64,000 nucleotides of DNA, taken from Scenedesmus sp. ARA3. Taxonomy: Eukaryota > Chlorophyta > Chlorophyceae > Sphaeropleales > Scenedesmaceae. The position numbers and the translations under genes were made by a program. Below, one piece after another: positions 1-12,100 of this stretch. The notes under the pieces were generated by a model, which saw only the letters and a list, made by a program, of their open reading frames with translations, did no database searches and was not told the origin of the DNA. Every line of letters begins with the position of its first letter. Position 1 is the stretch's first letter. The stretch covers positions 1,842 through 65,841 of the forward strand of contig RWJK01001635.1 in NCBI GenBank assembly GCA_004335835.1, read 5' to 3'.

Positions 1-307
1 CTGGGTGGGTGGGAGCGTTGGCTGGGTGGTGGTGTGAGCAGTGGCTGGGTGGTTGTACTGTTGACTGCCTGCTGTTCAGCGCATGCCTGCTGCATGACAT
101 GCAGGTGTGCGACGTCTGCTGAGTAACCTGAAGGTTGAGCACTGCTGGGGAACATGTTTTCAGCTTGGGTGGTTGTGCAGTGCACATGTGAGACAAAGCG
201 CCACACCTTGGCATGAGTGACATGCGTGTTAACGTCAACCCCGCGCAGGCTCTGCAGCTAAGGCTGAGCACAGGTGGCTGTCACATACATACCTGCGCTG
301 CCTGCTC

Positions 308-402
308 AATGCTCCTGACTCTGCTCTTTGTGGCCCTGCTGTTTGCTGCGTCACCTTGTGGCGCTCTTTGCTGCAGCTGGTGATGGGTGGGCACTACTAC
401 AG
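308..402 (+). repeat. 5' echo of the BI-1 exon at 478
   Basis: This stretch copies about 420-505 roughly 101 bp upstream. It contains the intron end, a CAG acceptor (374-376) and the first ~25 nt of the exon starting VMGG-YY-SI, and then diverges. No donor follows it, so it looks like a partial boundary duplication rather than a real exon. I recognise nothing in bases 1-307. Confidence 0.7.
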
Positions 403-477
403 CATCTTTTCTGCCTGTGGTGCTGACTCTGCTCTTCGTGGCCCTGCCATTTGCTGTGTTACTTTGTGCTGCTGCAG

Positions 478-778
478 CTGGTGATGGGTGGGCGCTACTA
501 CAGCATCAGCCCAGACGAGTACATATTTGCGGCACTCAACATTTACCTGGTGAGCCGGGCAGCAGTGATGCAGCACAACAGGGTGTTGCTTTCATGGCAC
601 AATCACCACATGCAGATGAGCAGGCACACTGCTGATTGGACGGTTGCAGCAACTGCAACATGTGAAGTGCATGGCCAGGTGTGCATGATGCTGCTTGTTG
701 ATGTGTTGTTGATGTGGTATGCACGGAGCCTGGCAGCAACCCGTGCTGGTGCTGGCTGCTGTATCCACAAGGGGCTGC

Positions 779-819
<41 letters not shown>

Positions 820-887
820 AGGACATCATCAACCTGTTCCTGTGGATCCTGACTCTCATCGGACTGGCTGGAGGCAGCAACAACTAA
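478..887 (+). CDS. BAX inhibitor-1 / Lifeguard (TMBIM) family protein, last two exons (partial)
   Basis: Two exons are visible: 478-549 and 822-887, with stop TAA at 885-887. The intron is 550-821, with donor GTGAGC and an acceptor at the end of a (CTG)13 run. They join in phase 0 to give the C-terminal signature of the TMBIM/BI-1 family: SISPDEYIFAALNIYL, then DIINLFLWILTLIG, then a short polar tail. In this family the segment holds the last transmembrane helices of a seven-helix ER or Golgi protein that regulates calcium leak and cell death. The N-terminal exons lie before the window or in the unresolved first 300 bases. The family call rests on the conserved SPDEY..AALN.YLD.IN.FL pattern. 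Which TMBIM subfamily it belongs to cannot be decided from the tail. Confidence 0.82.
780..821 (+). repeat. (CTG)13 tract forming a splice acceptor
   Basis: Thirteen CTG units run directly into the CAG acceptor of the last BI-1 exon. The triplet repeat takes the place of a normal polypyrimidine tract. Confidence 0.85.
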
Positions 888-2757
888 CAACTAGTTGCTT
901 AGCTAAGTATTGTAGAAGAGGCACAGGGCTGAGGGCTGCAGGCACCAGCAGTGCCCCGCACAGGCTGGGTGTCTTTGACCATTCAGCAGCAGCAGCAGCA
1001 GCAACACCAGCAGCAGCAGCAGCCTACTGGCGTAGGAATTGAACGTTGACGTGGATGCGGCTGGAAGGTGGCGGTGTAAGGGTGGCATGGTGTTCTGCGA
1101 GCAGCGGATTGGCTGCTACCAGCCAGCCTCTGATCTGTGAGCTGCATATTCGTATTCCAGTTGGCACGATCTTCTGATGCCATGACATAGCTATGGGGGG
1201 TGAGGCGGTGGTCATATGCCTTGTTTGTGAGTTTTGCTGTTTCAAACAGCACCTCCAAGTTGGAGGTTATGCCATGTTGCCGTGGTGCTGGCTGTGATTC
1301 CAAACAAACCAATCCTGGTGTGCTCTGGGCGGTCAGGCTCTGGGAACGGTAGTTGATTATTGCACAGCTCAACACGGGCGGGCCAGCAGTCAGCTTGCAT
1401 GTTGGTGCGCTAAGGGTCGTACATCCCATGTGGTCCTCCTTGGCATGCATGGGCATGCATTTGGGCAGCTGCTTGTACTGCATTGCGTGTTTCAAACAAC
1501 GTAGATGCATGCGTGTTTTACCTGTCGCATGTAACAGTGCTGAGTGCAGCATCCACAGGCGGCACAGCGCCGCGTGCATTCCATGCATGCGCTGCATACG
1601 CAGCAGCAAGAAACGGGCAGCTTATGGGCACATCTTGTGCATAATTGCGTGCAAGGCGGTGGTGACTGCTGCAGTTCGCGTAATGATCACCTGGCACAGC
1701 GCCTCATCGTGCCTCACGTTACCAGGATGCGGACCCGCCAGCCAGCAGCAGCTGCAGCTTGATGATACCAATGGGGAGCGCTTCGCNCGTTGACTGGAAA
1801 GGACAGCAACATAAACAATGCAGCCTGACATGAACCTTTTCACTGCAGCAGTAAGAGATCAATGAAAGGCAGGCATACATGCATGCCCCCCCACCTCCAC
1901 ATGTACCAAACACACTGCTGCTTCTCCTGCCTCTTTGCGAGGAAAACAACCCCTCTGCACACCTGTGCTGAAAGTGACGACCTGAGCGTGTCACTGACAA
2001 CACTGACAACACTACACCAGCCTGGCAGGGCTACCTCAGACTACAAAGGACCAGAAGACCGTCAGTGCTCGTTCCCCCTAGTCATCGTGGCTGCTGCGGG
2101 AACAGCACTGACCAGGTTTTATTTTGATTGCAGGTAATACTAGAACAAGTAATAGCAGGAGGAGCAGCGCATCAGAATATATGAAGTTGAAGACAGCAGC
2201 CATGGTGGCAGGGGACGCCTCCTAGATGCGTGAGTGAGCAACATGTTGCATTCAGCTATTGCAAACTGTGTTTACATGCCAATGCAAGCTTTTTACAGCG
2301 AAACGCCTGTGACTGGTGCACACGTGACTGACAGTGTAGTGCTGTACAGCTGGCTTGCTCACAGCTCCCCGACAGGTCGGACCGGATGTCGTGGCCAAAA
2401 CGTCCTAAAAGTTTTAAAGAAGACTTTATTGATGTTTTGGTACTGCTTGCAGGCTCTGCGCGCCTGCTGACTGGGCTTAGCACGCTTAACAAACCTACCA
2501 TGACCGGATTCGGTCGCGATTTGGTCGTGCCAGCACGTGGACTTGCTGTCTACGAGCGTTCTGATCAAGATTGTTTAGTGATAGATCAATCAAGCAACTG
2601 AATCCCGCTAGTATGCCTGCGATCTCACGCTTCAGCCTGAGACAATGAGTTCCGCTAAGTTCATGCAGGCCTCGAGTGACGTTTATAGCTGCTAATTATA
2701 CCTCGTAAAGCAATTGGGAGCGTGGCACGTCCCTGAGAGGCCCACTGCGCTCTCACC
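888..2757. other. Intergenic region, no gene recognised
   Basis: This contains the BI-1 3' UTR and the upstream region of the next gene. Open frames here are short and carry no recognisable domain. It holds one unresolved base (n at 1787), short CAG runs at 985-1020 and one copy of a dispersed repeat (2178-2297). Confidence 0.6.
2178..2297 (+). repeat. Dispersed repeat, copy A
   Basis: About 115 bases match 17166-17285 with only a few differences. I see no terminal inverted repeats, coding capacity or target duplication. The element is probably longer, but copy B begins at an assembly gap, so its left end cannot be defined. Confidence 0.8.
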
Positions 2758-4432
2758 ATGCTGCGCCTCAGGGTGCACGAAGCCGGAGCTGTGAGTGGCT
2801 GGGGGTGGTTGCAGTTTAAATCATGTGCTGGCGGGCATTCCTTAAAAATTTCATCTTGCATGCATGGACCTGGCGGCGAGTGGCGTTGCCTGACAGGTGG
2901 CCCCTTACCCCAGACGCATGGGCCACGCACACGCGCAGAGACCCCGCTTCGCACTGCTCTTGCATATTGCCTCACCTGCGTTTGTTCATTGGCCATCCAT
3001 GCAGATCTGCGTGGCTGTGACCTTGACCGCGCAGCAGTGGCACAGTCCTGCGGCCTCCTGCCTACTACAGTCAGCTGCAGAGGCTGGGTGCTTGCTGCTG
3101 CGCGTGCTGCTACTCCTTAGCAGCATCCTCAGCCTGCAGCAGTCGAGCCCTCAACATAACCATTCCAAGCCTTTGACCGTAGCCACCAAGTCAAAGCCAA
3201 GCAGCAGGCGGCCGCAGTGCAAATCCAAGATTCCCTGGCTGCCAGTGCAGTTTCCTGCAGACCTCACAACCAGCCCAGCTGTCCGCAGCTGCATCAGCAG
3301 CGGCCGGCCCATCTGCAGTAATGCATGGACACCAGTTGCCCTTGCAAGCGGCTGCAGCAACAGCAGCCACAACGGCGGCAGCACGTCCACTGGCAACAGC
3401 GGCAACAACAGCAGCAGCAGCAGCACCGCTCCCGTCAGCAGTACTGCTGCCGGCAGTACAGCCGGCAACCGCAGCAGTACCAGTCAAGGTGCAGGCCAGT
3501 TCAGCAACAGCACAGGTGGCAGCTGGGATGGATCTGATGATGGGGATGATGGGCAGCAGCCAAGGCAGCATAAGCTTGAGGCAAGCCATTCCTTGGACAT
3601 GACTGCACCAGCAGCTGTCCAGCTAGCAGCTGCAGCAGCAGCAGCAGCAGCAGCCGCAGCGGCTGCTGGTGCAGCAAGTGGCAGCCAGCCTGCGCCAGCT
3701 GCAGCAGAGAACGAGGCACAGGCAGCACCCCCACCAACCGAGCAGACACCAGACAGTGCAGCTTCAAGATCTGCTGCAGGAACTGCTGCCGCGCCTGCAA
3801 CCACAGGCCCTTGGCAACTCGCGTCGCCCTTTGCTGCTGCTGGCTCTCCTTTTGGCAGCAGCAGTAGCAGCAGTCGCAGCAGCCATAGGAGCAGCAGTCG
3901 CTGCGCCAGCATTGGCGACAGCAGCAGGAATGCCGGTGTTGCTGCAGACACGGCGGCAGCAAGTCAGGTGATCAGCACAGCTGCTGCCAGCTCTGCTGCT
4001 GCTACCGCAGCAGCAGGAGCAGCAGCCAGTTCTGTCCCTACCACTGGCCCCTGGCATCTTGCATCTCCCTTTGCTGTTGGCTCCCCTTTCAGCAGCTACA
4101 GCAGCCGCAGCAGTTGCAGCACTGTGGCTGGGGAGGATGCAACACCTGCTGCTGCTGCTTCAAAGCATGCGGCGGGTGCAGTGGCAGCAGAGGACACCTC
4201 AACACAACAGTCAACTGCAGCATGCACAGCTGCTGCATCGGCAGCTGCCCAGCCTGCAGCTGCAATCGGCCCTTGGAGGTTGCTGTCTCCTTTTGCAGGT
4301 GGCGCCTCCCCCTTCGGCAGCAGCAACAGCAGCAGCAGCAGCGCCAGCCGCAGCAGCAAAAGCAGCAGCAGCAGCAGCAGCAGTAGCAAGAGGAAGAGCA
4401 AGATGCAGGGTACTTTCAGCAGCTTCATGAAC

Positions 4433-4467
<35 letters not shown>

Positions 4468-6014
4468 GGCTGAGGGCCAGGCAGTTGAGTTGTCTGACAG
4501 CAGCACAGCAGCTACCCCTACCGTTGCAGTGGCTGCAGCCGCCACACCGCCTGCGCTGGCAGCAGTGGCAGAAGTACCAGCGGTTGACCCAGCACCACCT
4601 GCTGCTGCTGCTGCTGCTGCTGCTGCCGCGGCTGAGGCTGAGGCTGTGACCGGCCCTTGGAAGCTGCAGTCTCCCTTTGCTGCTGCACCCATGCCGGCAT
4701 TTAGCGCCCCAAAAGAGCTGCCAGAAGTTGCCTCAGGCAAGAAAAAGCAGAGGCATGCGAAGCCACACAAGGCTGCTGCTGCTGCTGCTGCTGCCAGTAG
4801 CAGCAGCGCTGACGCTTCGACCAGCAGCAGCAACAGCAGTGGCAGCAGCCCCAAGGTAGTAGCAAAGCCAGCAGCAGGCTTTGGCAGCCCACTTGTTGAG
4901 GAGCTGACTGATGGGGCAGCACTGGCAGCAGCAGCAGCAGCAGCAAGCAGCAGTGGCATGCCCGCAGTAACAGCAGCTGCTGGCACAACTGCACAGCAGC
5001 CAGCTGCTGCTGCTGCTGCTGCTGGTGAGGCTCCTCGCACAGGCCCCTGGGCTCTGTTCTCACCCTTTGCAGCTGCAGCAGCACCAGACACAGACACAGG
5101 CTCATCAGCAGCTGCCACAGCTGCTGCTGCGGATGCAAATGACCACTCTACTGCAGCAGCCCCCAAGCCAGTTGACAAAGCCACACGTCAGCGCCGCCGC
5201 TCTACTGCTGCCTACGCAGCAGCAGCAGCTCAGCAGCTGCCGCCTCGTGCTGAGACAAGCGGCAGCAGCAGCGCCGGCAGCCGCAGCGGCATGAGCAGCA
5301 ACAATGGCAGCAGCGACAGCTTGGCAGCTCACAGCAGCAAGCCTGCTTCTGGCCGCAGCAGCATTGTGGCACCAAGTGAGCCGCAGTACAGTATGCCTTT
5401 CAGCTTCCCGAGCATCACAATGACTAACACAGCACCCAGCAGCAGCTGCGCCGAGCACTCTGATGCAGCAGCGGCAGCAGCAACAGCAGGGCTGGGATAC
5501 AGTGGCACTGCGGCACTGCAGGACTTGCTTGAGCTTGAGCTGCAGGCAACAGCAGCAACAGCAGCATCACTAGTGCCAGATGGCAGCTGCTTAAGCCCTG
5601 GGGCATCAGCTGAAGATAATGCTACTGCCCAGATGCTACTGCTGGCTGGTGCCGGTGGGGAGCCCTCTCTAGGGACCCAGCTGCTGCTGCTGCCGCCTAC
5701 AGCAGAGAAAGCAGCAGCAGCAGCAGCAGCAGACAAGGTGGACCAGAAGGCGGCATTGAGCATTGCCAGTGCAGGAGAGGCGGAGGACAATGCAGCTACC
5801 AAGGCTGCGGCTGCTGCTGCTGCTGCAGCTGCAGCTGCAGCTGTGGTGATCGGTAGTGTAAAGCAGGGTGGCAGTGCTGCTGCGGATGACAGGGCAGCTG
5901 TCAGGGACAGTGCAGAGTATGGAGGGGCAGCAATGCACAAGCTGCAGCAGCAGCAGCAGCAGCAGCAGCAGGTGTTTGGCTCACCTCCTGGGCTGGGCAT
6001 GTCACCTTTTGGCA

Positions 6015-6051
<37 letters not shown>

Positions 6052-9000
6052 TTTGACCGGCATTGCTGCTGCCAGGGCACGGCACATGCATGACAGCGCA
6101 GACAGCCACATGATGAACTACAGGATGCCAGCAGCGGCTGCTGCAGCACAGCGCAGCAACCTAGCCGCGCAAGTTGCTGCTGCTGCTGCCGCTGCAGGCA
6201 ACGCTGTGCCAGCTGCAGCAGTGATTGCAACGCAGCCGCCTGCAATGATGCTTGCTGTAGCACCAGCTGTAGCAGGCGTCCCGGTTGCCGCTGCTGTTGC
6301 ACCGGCAAGTGTTGCAGCGCCGGCAGTTGTCGCAAGCAGCCCAACAGCTGTGGCACTGATGCAGCAGCAGCAGCAACAGCAGTCTATTGCTGCAAACCGC
6401 TGGCAGTCTGCAGCAGCAGCTGCACTTGGCGCTGCTCGTGGGCAGGTGGCTGTGCCTGCAGCAGCAGTGCCAGCAGCAGCAGCAGCAGCAGCAGCTATGC
6501 CTGCAGTGGCAGCAGTACCTGCTGCTGCTGCTGTGACGCCTCAGGCTGCTGTTAGCTGGCAGTCTCACCCTGCAGTGCTGCCAGCACCAGCAGCAGCAGC
6601 AGCAGGAGCTGCTGTTGCTGCTGGACAGCAGCTGATGCAGCAGCAGCAGCCGCCTGCAGGAGGATCAGGTAGCCCCTTGGCAGCAGCAACACCTGTTTCG
6701 CAGCCAGCAGCAGCAGCAGCAGCAAAGCCGGTGAACCTGAGCTGCCTGTGCTGCTACCCGCCATGCCTCACCGAGGGGGTGTCCACAGAATCACACATGT
6801 ACGTGCTGGGGCTGGAGCAGCTAGCTTCTGCTGCTGCAGCAGCAGCAGCAGCAAGCCAAGCTGGCACAGGCGGTGGTGCAGCAGCAGGTGCTGCTGTGGG
6901 TGATGCTGGTGCAGCAGCAGCAGCAGCAGCAGCGTGCAGCGCCATGTACCGTGTGGTGGCGTCATGTGGTGGCGTGGTGGTGGCTGATGTTGCAGGGCTG
7001 TGCAGGCCCCAGGAGGGACTGTTCAGGTAGGTTGAATGGAAATACATTAGATTCGGCGCATGCATTGCATGTCATGGTGGTGCGTGCCTGCTTTGTGACT
7101 GCAAGTGAGGAAGAGCTTCCAGGCAACCAGCACTTCGCCCAGTTTCATTGATATGGTTGTTGGAATATCTTTGCTGCGCACAATAGCAGGCGTGTGGTTG
7201 CCTGCTGCAGGGCTGTGCATGTAGAGAGGGCACCTTTTCCCGTGCAGCTGATTAATCATGCACTGTTCCCTTGTTCTTTACTTGTTGTTTACTAATCTTC
7301 GCATCATCTGCCTGCATTTTCTTCTGCGTACTTCTGTTTCTTCAACTCGCACAGGGTGCCGCTGCCTCCGCTGCCCAAGGGCGCGGTTCACCTCAGCGTG
7401 ACGCTCAAGTTGCGGTTTGATTCAACATGCACTGACACTGACATGCCTCTGCCGCTGCAACATGCCACATGTGCAGGGTGCCGCTGCCGCCGCTGCCCAA
7501 GGGTGCGGTCCACCTCAGCGTGATGCTCAACAGCCAGCCCAACATGTGCCTTCAGCTTGCTGTTCACAACTCATGTTGGTACCAGTACCTGCCTGCCTGC
7601 TCCCGCTCTGTTGTCTTGACACGTGCAGGGTGCCGCTGCCTCCGCTGCCCAAGGGCGCGGTCCACCTCAGCGTCATGCTCAACAGCTGTTCACTTTTCAT
7701 GTCGGTACCTGCCTGCCTGCTGCAACTGCATTGACGCTCGCAAGGTGCCGCTGCCTCTGCTGCCCAAGGGCGCCTCCTTACCGGCAGTTTTGTTGGCAAT
7801 CACAATGCGCTGACACTCGCATGCTTTTGCGTACTGGTGTTTTCCCGCACGTGCAGGGTGCCGCTGCCTCCACTACCCAAGGGCGCGGTTCACCTCAGCG
7901 TGATGCTTAACAGCCATCCAGTGAGCTTCACTCAGACGCTGCTGGTGCTGCCAGCACCCTGCGCACAAGAGATGGCTCTGCTGTGGGCCTGCCTGCTGCA
8001 AACCCGCCTGGCAGCAGCAGCACAGCTAACACAGCCTCACACGCCCAACACTCCACCCCAGCAGCAGCAGCAGCAGGTGATGCATCAAATGCAGAAGGGT
8101 GCTGCAGGCAGTGCATCGCGAGGGTCCCTTGATGTAGGGAGCTCTGTGGATGCTTCTGGATGGACGAGCCAGGACAGCAGCTGCAGCAGCGCCAGCATGG
8201 GATGCAGCAACAGCGCCGGCAGCAACATACAGGGTGCTGCTGCTGCTGCTGCTGCTGGGGTTAGCAGCAGCAGCTCAGGAGCGAGCAGGCAGGGAGTAAC
8301 CATCGGTGGTGGGGGTGGGTCTGCTGTTAGCCCTTCAGAGGTTCAGGCAGTGTGGAGCAAGCAGTACACTCCGCTGCTGACAGATATTGCATACCTGCTT
8401 GCCACACACCAGCACAAGGCAGCGATGCCCACAGCAGGCATCGCAGTACCCGGCTCACCCGCGCTTGCGGCTGTGGCTGCAGCTACTGGCCAGAACTCTG
8501 CTGCAGCGGCTGCTGCAGGTGCAGCAGCCGCAGCAGCGGGAGGCGTCAGCATTAACTCGCCACAGTTTAAGAGTATGGTGACTCAGCTGGTGCAGTTTCT
8601 GGCAGCTAACGGTATGTGGGCTGTGTTGCAGCTGATCACTGACAGCGTGTATGGAGTTGGGGCTTCCGCTAAGGCGCTGTACACAGCAAAGGCAGCAGCA
8701 GGTGCTGCGCCTGCGCCTGCTGCAGCAAGCGCTGCTGCTACAGGCAGCACTGCCGGCAGCGTTGGGGGTGCAAGCATCGGCTCGAGTGTGGCTGGCAGGG
8801 ATGGTGTGTCTGGTGGGGCAGGTGGCAGCAGCTCTCAAGAGCCCTCAAAGAGCAACAGCAGCAGCAGCAGTGTTGCAGCAGCAGCAGCAGTTGCAGAGCC
8901 TGCTGGTACAGCAAACCCAGGAGCAACGCTACAGCAGCAGCAACAGCAGCTTGCTGTAGGTGACGCAGTGGCAGCTGCGCTGACTGCTGCTGCAGCCGGG

Positions 9001-9180
9001 CAGGCACCCGGCCTGCGTGCAGTGCTGATGCTGCTGTTGGTGGTGCTTTGGGCATCGTTCAAGCGGCAGGCTGTGAAGATTGGCTCAGGCTTGCGCTGGT
9101 TAGCAAGTGAGGCCTGGCTGCTGCTGCATGGCTTGCTGTGTGTGTTCGTTGGGCGTGTGTTCAGCTGGCGCAGCAGCTGA
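2758..9180 (+). CDS. Large Ala/Ser/Gln-rich protein with repeated GPWxLxSPFA motif and C-terminal membrane segments
   Basis: The model has three exons: 2758-2790 (MLRLRVHEAGA, donor GTGAGT), 3005-7026 and 7857-9180 (stop TGA). All join in frame and give about 1,792 residues. The family is not recognised. Exon 2 is mostly poly-Ala, poly-Ser and poly-Gln, broken by five copies of a GPWxLxSPFA motif (near 3807, 4048, 4268, 4651, 5041). Its end is better conserved and Cys-containing (CLCCYPPCLTEGV near 6745). Exon 3 opens with VPLPPLPKGAVHLSVMLNS, continues through a helical stretch (YTPLLTDIAYLLA, MVTQLVQFLAANGMW) and ends with two hydrophobic helices about 50 residues from the C-terminus, suggesting a tail-anchored membrane protein. 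The first exon reads like the first strand of a C2-like domain, but that is only a guess. ATG 2758 is chosen because its short exon splices in phase into the long frame. An in-frame ATG at 2897 is the alternative. Confidence 0.65.
4437..4466 (+). repeat. CAG tract coding poly-Gln
   Basis: An uninterrupted CAG run encodes about ten Gln inside the large low-complexity protein. Similar runs occur at 5944-5970 and 6019-6049. Confidence 0.85.
7355..7775 (+). repeat. Four 5' echoes of the last exon of the large protein gene
   Basis: Copies of the exon start (coding VPLPPLPKGAVHLSV) begin at 7355, 7477, 7629 and 7745, and the true exon begins at 7857. Spacing is 112-152 bp. The first three keep a CAG acceptor and the extra G that restores the frame. 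The fourth has AAG and lacks that G. Copies 1-3 carry 55-70 nt of exon homology and then diverge into unrelated sequence. Confidence 0.85.
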
Positions 9181-12100
9181 GTGGCAGGCGGCAGGGTGGC
9201 ATTGCTGCTGCTGCTGCTGCTGCTGCTGCTCAGCCTACTGCGAATGCAGTGGATGCTGCAGGTGGCTGATGCTCACTTTGAAAAGCCAGTGAGGCTGTGC
9301 ACCGTGTTTGCTGTCACTGGAGGCTGGTTGTCACTGGCTGGTGAAAGTGAACACCAGGCTACTGCTGGACAACGGCTGGGTTTGAGCCAGTTGTGGTGGG
9401 TTGATTGTTCGGTTGTTTGGATCAAACTGACAGTGCTCTGCAGGTTGCCAGGGTTGCTTGCTGGAGCCCACTCCGGGACACTGAGATATGAGGGTTTGGC
9501 ATATGAGCATGCTATTCAGTCGTTGAGCTGTGGAGCTCGTGCCAAACCATTGATGTGCTGGTAGTTGGCTGTCGGGTTGTTGATGATCGTTTGACCAATG
9601 CTGCCTGGACTTTTGGATACATCATTGGTCGGCTTGTGGATGCTTCTGCCATGCACATGCTTGCTCTACTGATGAGGGACGCACCAAATTGTGCATAAAC
9701 GATTGAGATTTGCAGTGATATGGGCTAGTAAGTAAGATTGCTGACGGCGTGTTGCATGCGAGCTTGGCAACCTGTGTTCCCCGCAGTGTGCGCTCACTCA
9801 GGATGATAGCCGACCCGCACCTGTTGCTCAGGTATGATTTCCAGTGTGGTTTTCAGATAAACCTGCCTGGTTGTTATGTGTCTGGGATAGCTGGGGTGGA
9901 GGACTGTTCAGGTATGTTGTGGACTGGATTTGGGCAGCTATATAGCAGTTGAATGGGGCAACTGACCCTATGCTTGAGGAGGTTTGCTGGCAAGAGCAAC
10001 TTGGCTTATGCTGCATGCGTTTGACTGGTCTGATCTGTGGGGGCAGCAGCAGCAGCGGCAGCCGCAGCTGCTGCTGCTGCTGTGTTTGGCAGCTGCGCGT
10101 GCATCTGCCGGCAACTGGCAGGCGTCTGAAGGCATTGCATGCTGCGCATTGTCTGCATATGGTCGGCATGATCATGCATGTGCTGCCGGCTCTGTGGCTT
10201 AGGACATTGTGCTGTCTGTATGTATGCTGAGAGGATGTGCATGGAGGGTGTGCCTGCTTATCTGATGGCTGAGTACGTTGTCTTTGCGTTGCGTGCATGA
10301 TGTTGGCCTGCCACTGCATGCATCTGATCGAATGTCGCGTGAGAGCCTTGCCCAGGTGCCTAGCCACACATCCAGAGGGAGTTTCCAGTCCACTTTTGCA
10401 AAGTGTGGCAGGCACGCGTGCAGCACAGTGCTGCTGCATGCACAGCGAGGCAGAGCGTTCCAGCTATCGTTGCTTGGCATTGCATGGCAAAGCATGGCCA
10501 GGGTTGTCACATCTGTACTTGACTGTGCACATCGCGCGTCTCTACATCAGCCAGCACATATTGTGACGGCTATTGTGCAAGAGCGCCCTTGCAATTTGCA
10601 GTGTATGCTGCGATCGCCAGTTGGATTGCAGTGCCACCCCGGAGAGCAGTGTATCTGGCCTTCTCCGGCATGTGGTATGTCTGTGGCCCTTGCAGTGTGC
10701 TGTGCTATGTCCATGAGAGGTGGTTGTACTGGTGCTGAGCCAGTTGCTTTTCTGCGATGTCAGGCCCTTGTTCGAGCATGTATTCGCCGTAAGGCCTTTG
10801 CTACACGATTCTGGCCGTACACTTCTGGCGGTTTTTTTTAGCAATGCTCTGCGCATCATACCTCAGAGCACAAAAAAACATGGCGAGGACGTGGGGGTTA
10901 CTATATGCGTCACACTCCCCGATTGCAGATCACTCATGGTGGCATGTTGTTACTTGAGCATGTCATTGAAGGAGAGCTGGACCGTGCAGGTGCAAGTGGT
11001 GCTTACTGTTGCTGCTGGCAGCAGCTGTGTGGCACCTCTTCTACTACTAGTACTACAGGATCTGTATCGGGTATTGGATGAAGGTATGCAGGGTTACAAG
11101 AGATTTTGGTTTGCAAATTGCTGCCAGAAGATTCGAGGCGTCATCATGCGCATTGGCTGATGGGTCCTGGTTTTGGGAGCTTAGAGGTTGCACAAGCTTG
11201 CATGCTGGATGGTATCATGCCTGCACACGGCATCGCATGATGCACATGCGTTGCTACTGCGGTGGTGTTTTACTTGGCAAAGACGTGCATTGTAGTCGGT
11301 GCAGATGTCAGCTGATGCTTCTGCCTCGTGAATATCAGCATTCTTGACCTGCTGCGCAGTACTTGTGTGTGTGTGTGTGTGGCGGGCAGCTGCTCTGCAG
11401 GCCGGGCCTACAACAGCTGCAACGGCAATTTGTGCAGCCGACTGCGCTGCGTCCCTGGCTGTGGCTGTATCGAGGTGCATCAGGGAGTGTGTGCATGGGG
11501 CATTGGGCTCCCGGGATTGCTGCGAGCGAGGCAAGGAAGGGCCAAAGGAGCAAGTGACCTGCAACACCGATGCAGGGCGTGTGTGCAGCCAACATGGCCA
11601 CGGGTGCACTGCAATAGTCCTTGCTCTGGAGCTTTGTGGGGTGCATCAGGAGGATCATGCATCGGGCACTGGCTGCTGGGATTGTTGTGGAGGAGAGAGG
11701 AGGGCCAAAGGAGCAAGCTTCGAGCAGCAAACTCGACAAGCTGCTTTGTTGGCCTGCGCATGAGTGGAGTGTGAGGTACAGAGAGCTGGTACATGCTGTC
11801 ATCTGCATGCTGCATGCTACAGAGGTCGAGGAGTCCACTGTCTTATCTGATAGCTGATGTTTGCATGGGTGTCATTGACATCCTATATGTGTAGATTGGT
11901 GTGTTGGTACTAGGAATGCTAGAGGCGAGGCGTTGCGAGCTGTTGGGTTGCTGTAGTGTGGCATGGCAGTCGCTTGGCTGTTCCTGTTCCATGTGTTGTG
12001 AATGTGCCTGCATGTGTTGTGCTTCTGTGGTGTGTGCCCAGCTATCAGCACATTGCAGGTCCTGCGTATTTGGTACAGCAGTTGTTGCTGTTGTCTGCCG

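Noticed and set aside
2178..2297. Transposon with terminal inverted repeats
   Set aside because: I found no inverted termini, target-site duplication or transposase near either copy.
3151..6568. Long minus-strand and alternate-frame open frames rich in Leu, Cys, Ala or Gln opposite the large protein gene
   Set aside because: They are shadows of CAG/CTG triplets, which stay open in all frames. None shows a domain, and the + frame splices properly.
10278..10841. 187-codon open frame on the + strand
   Set aside because: Composition is Cys/His/Met-rich from TGC/CAT words, minus-strand frames overlap it, and no family is recognisable.
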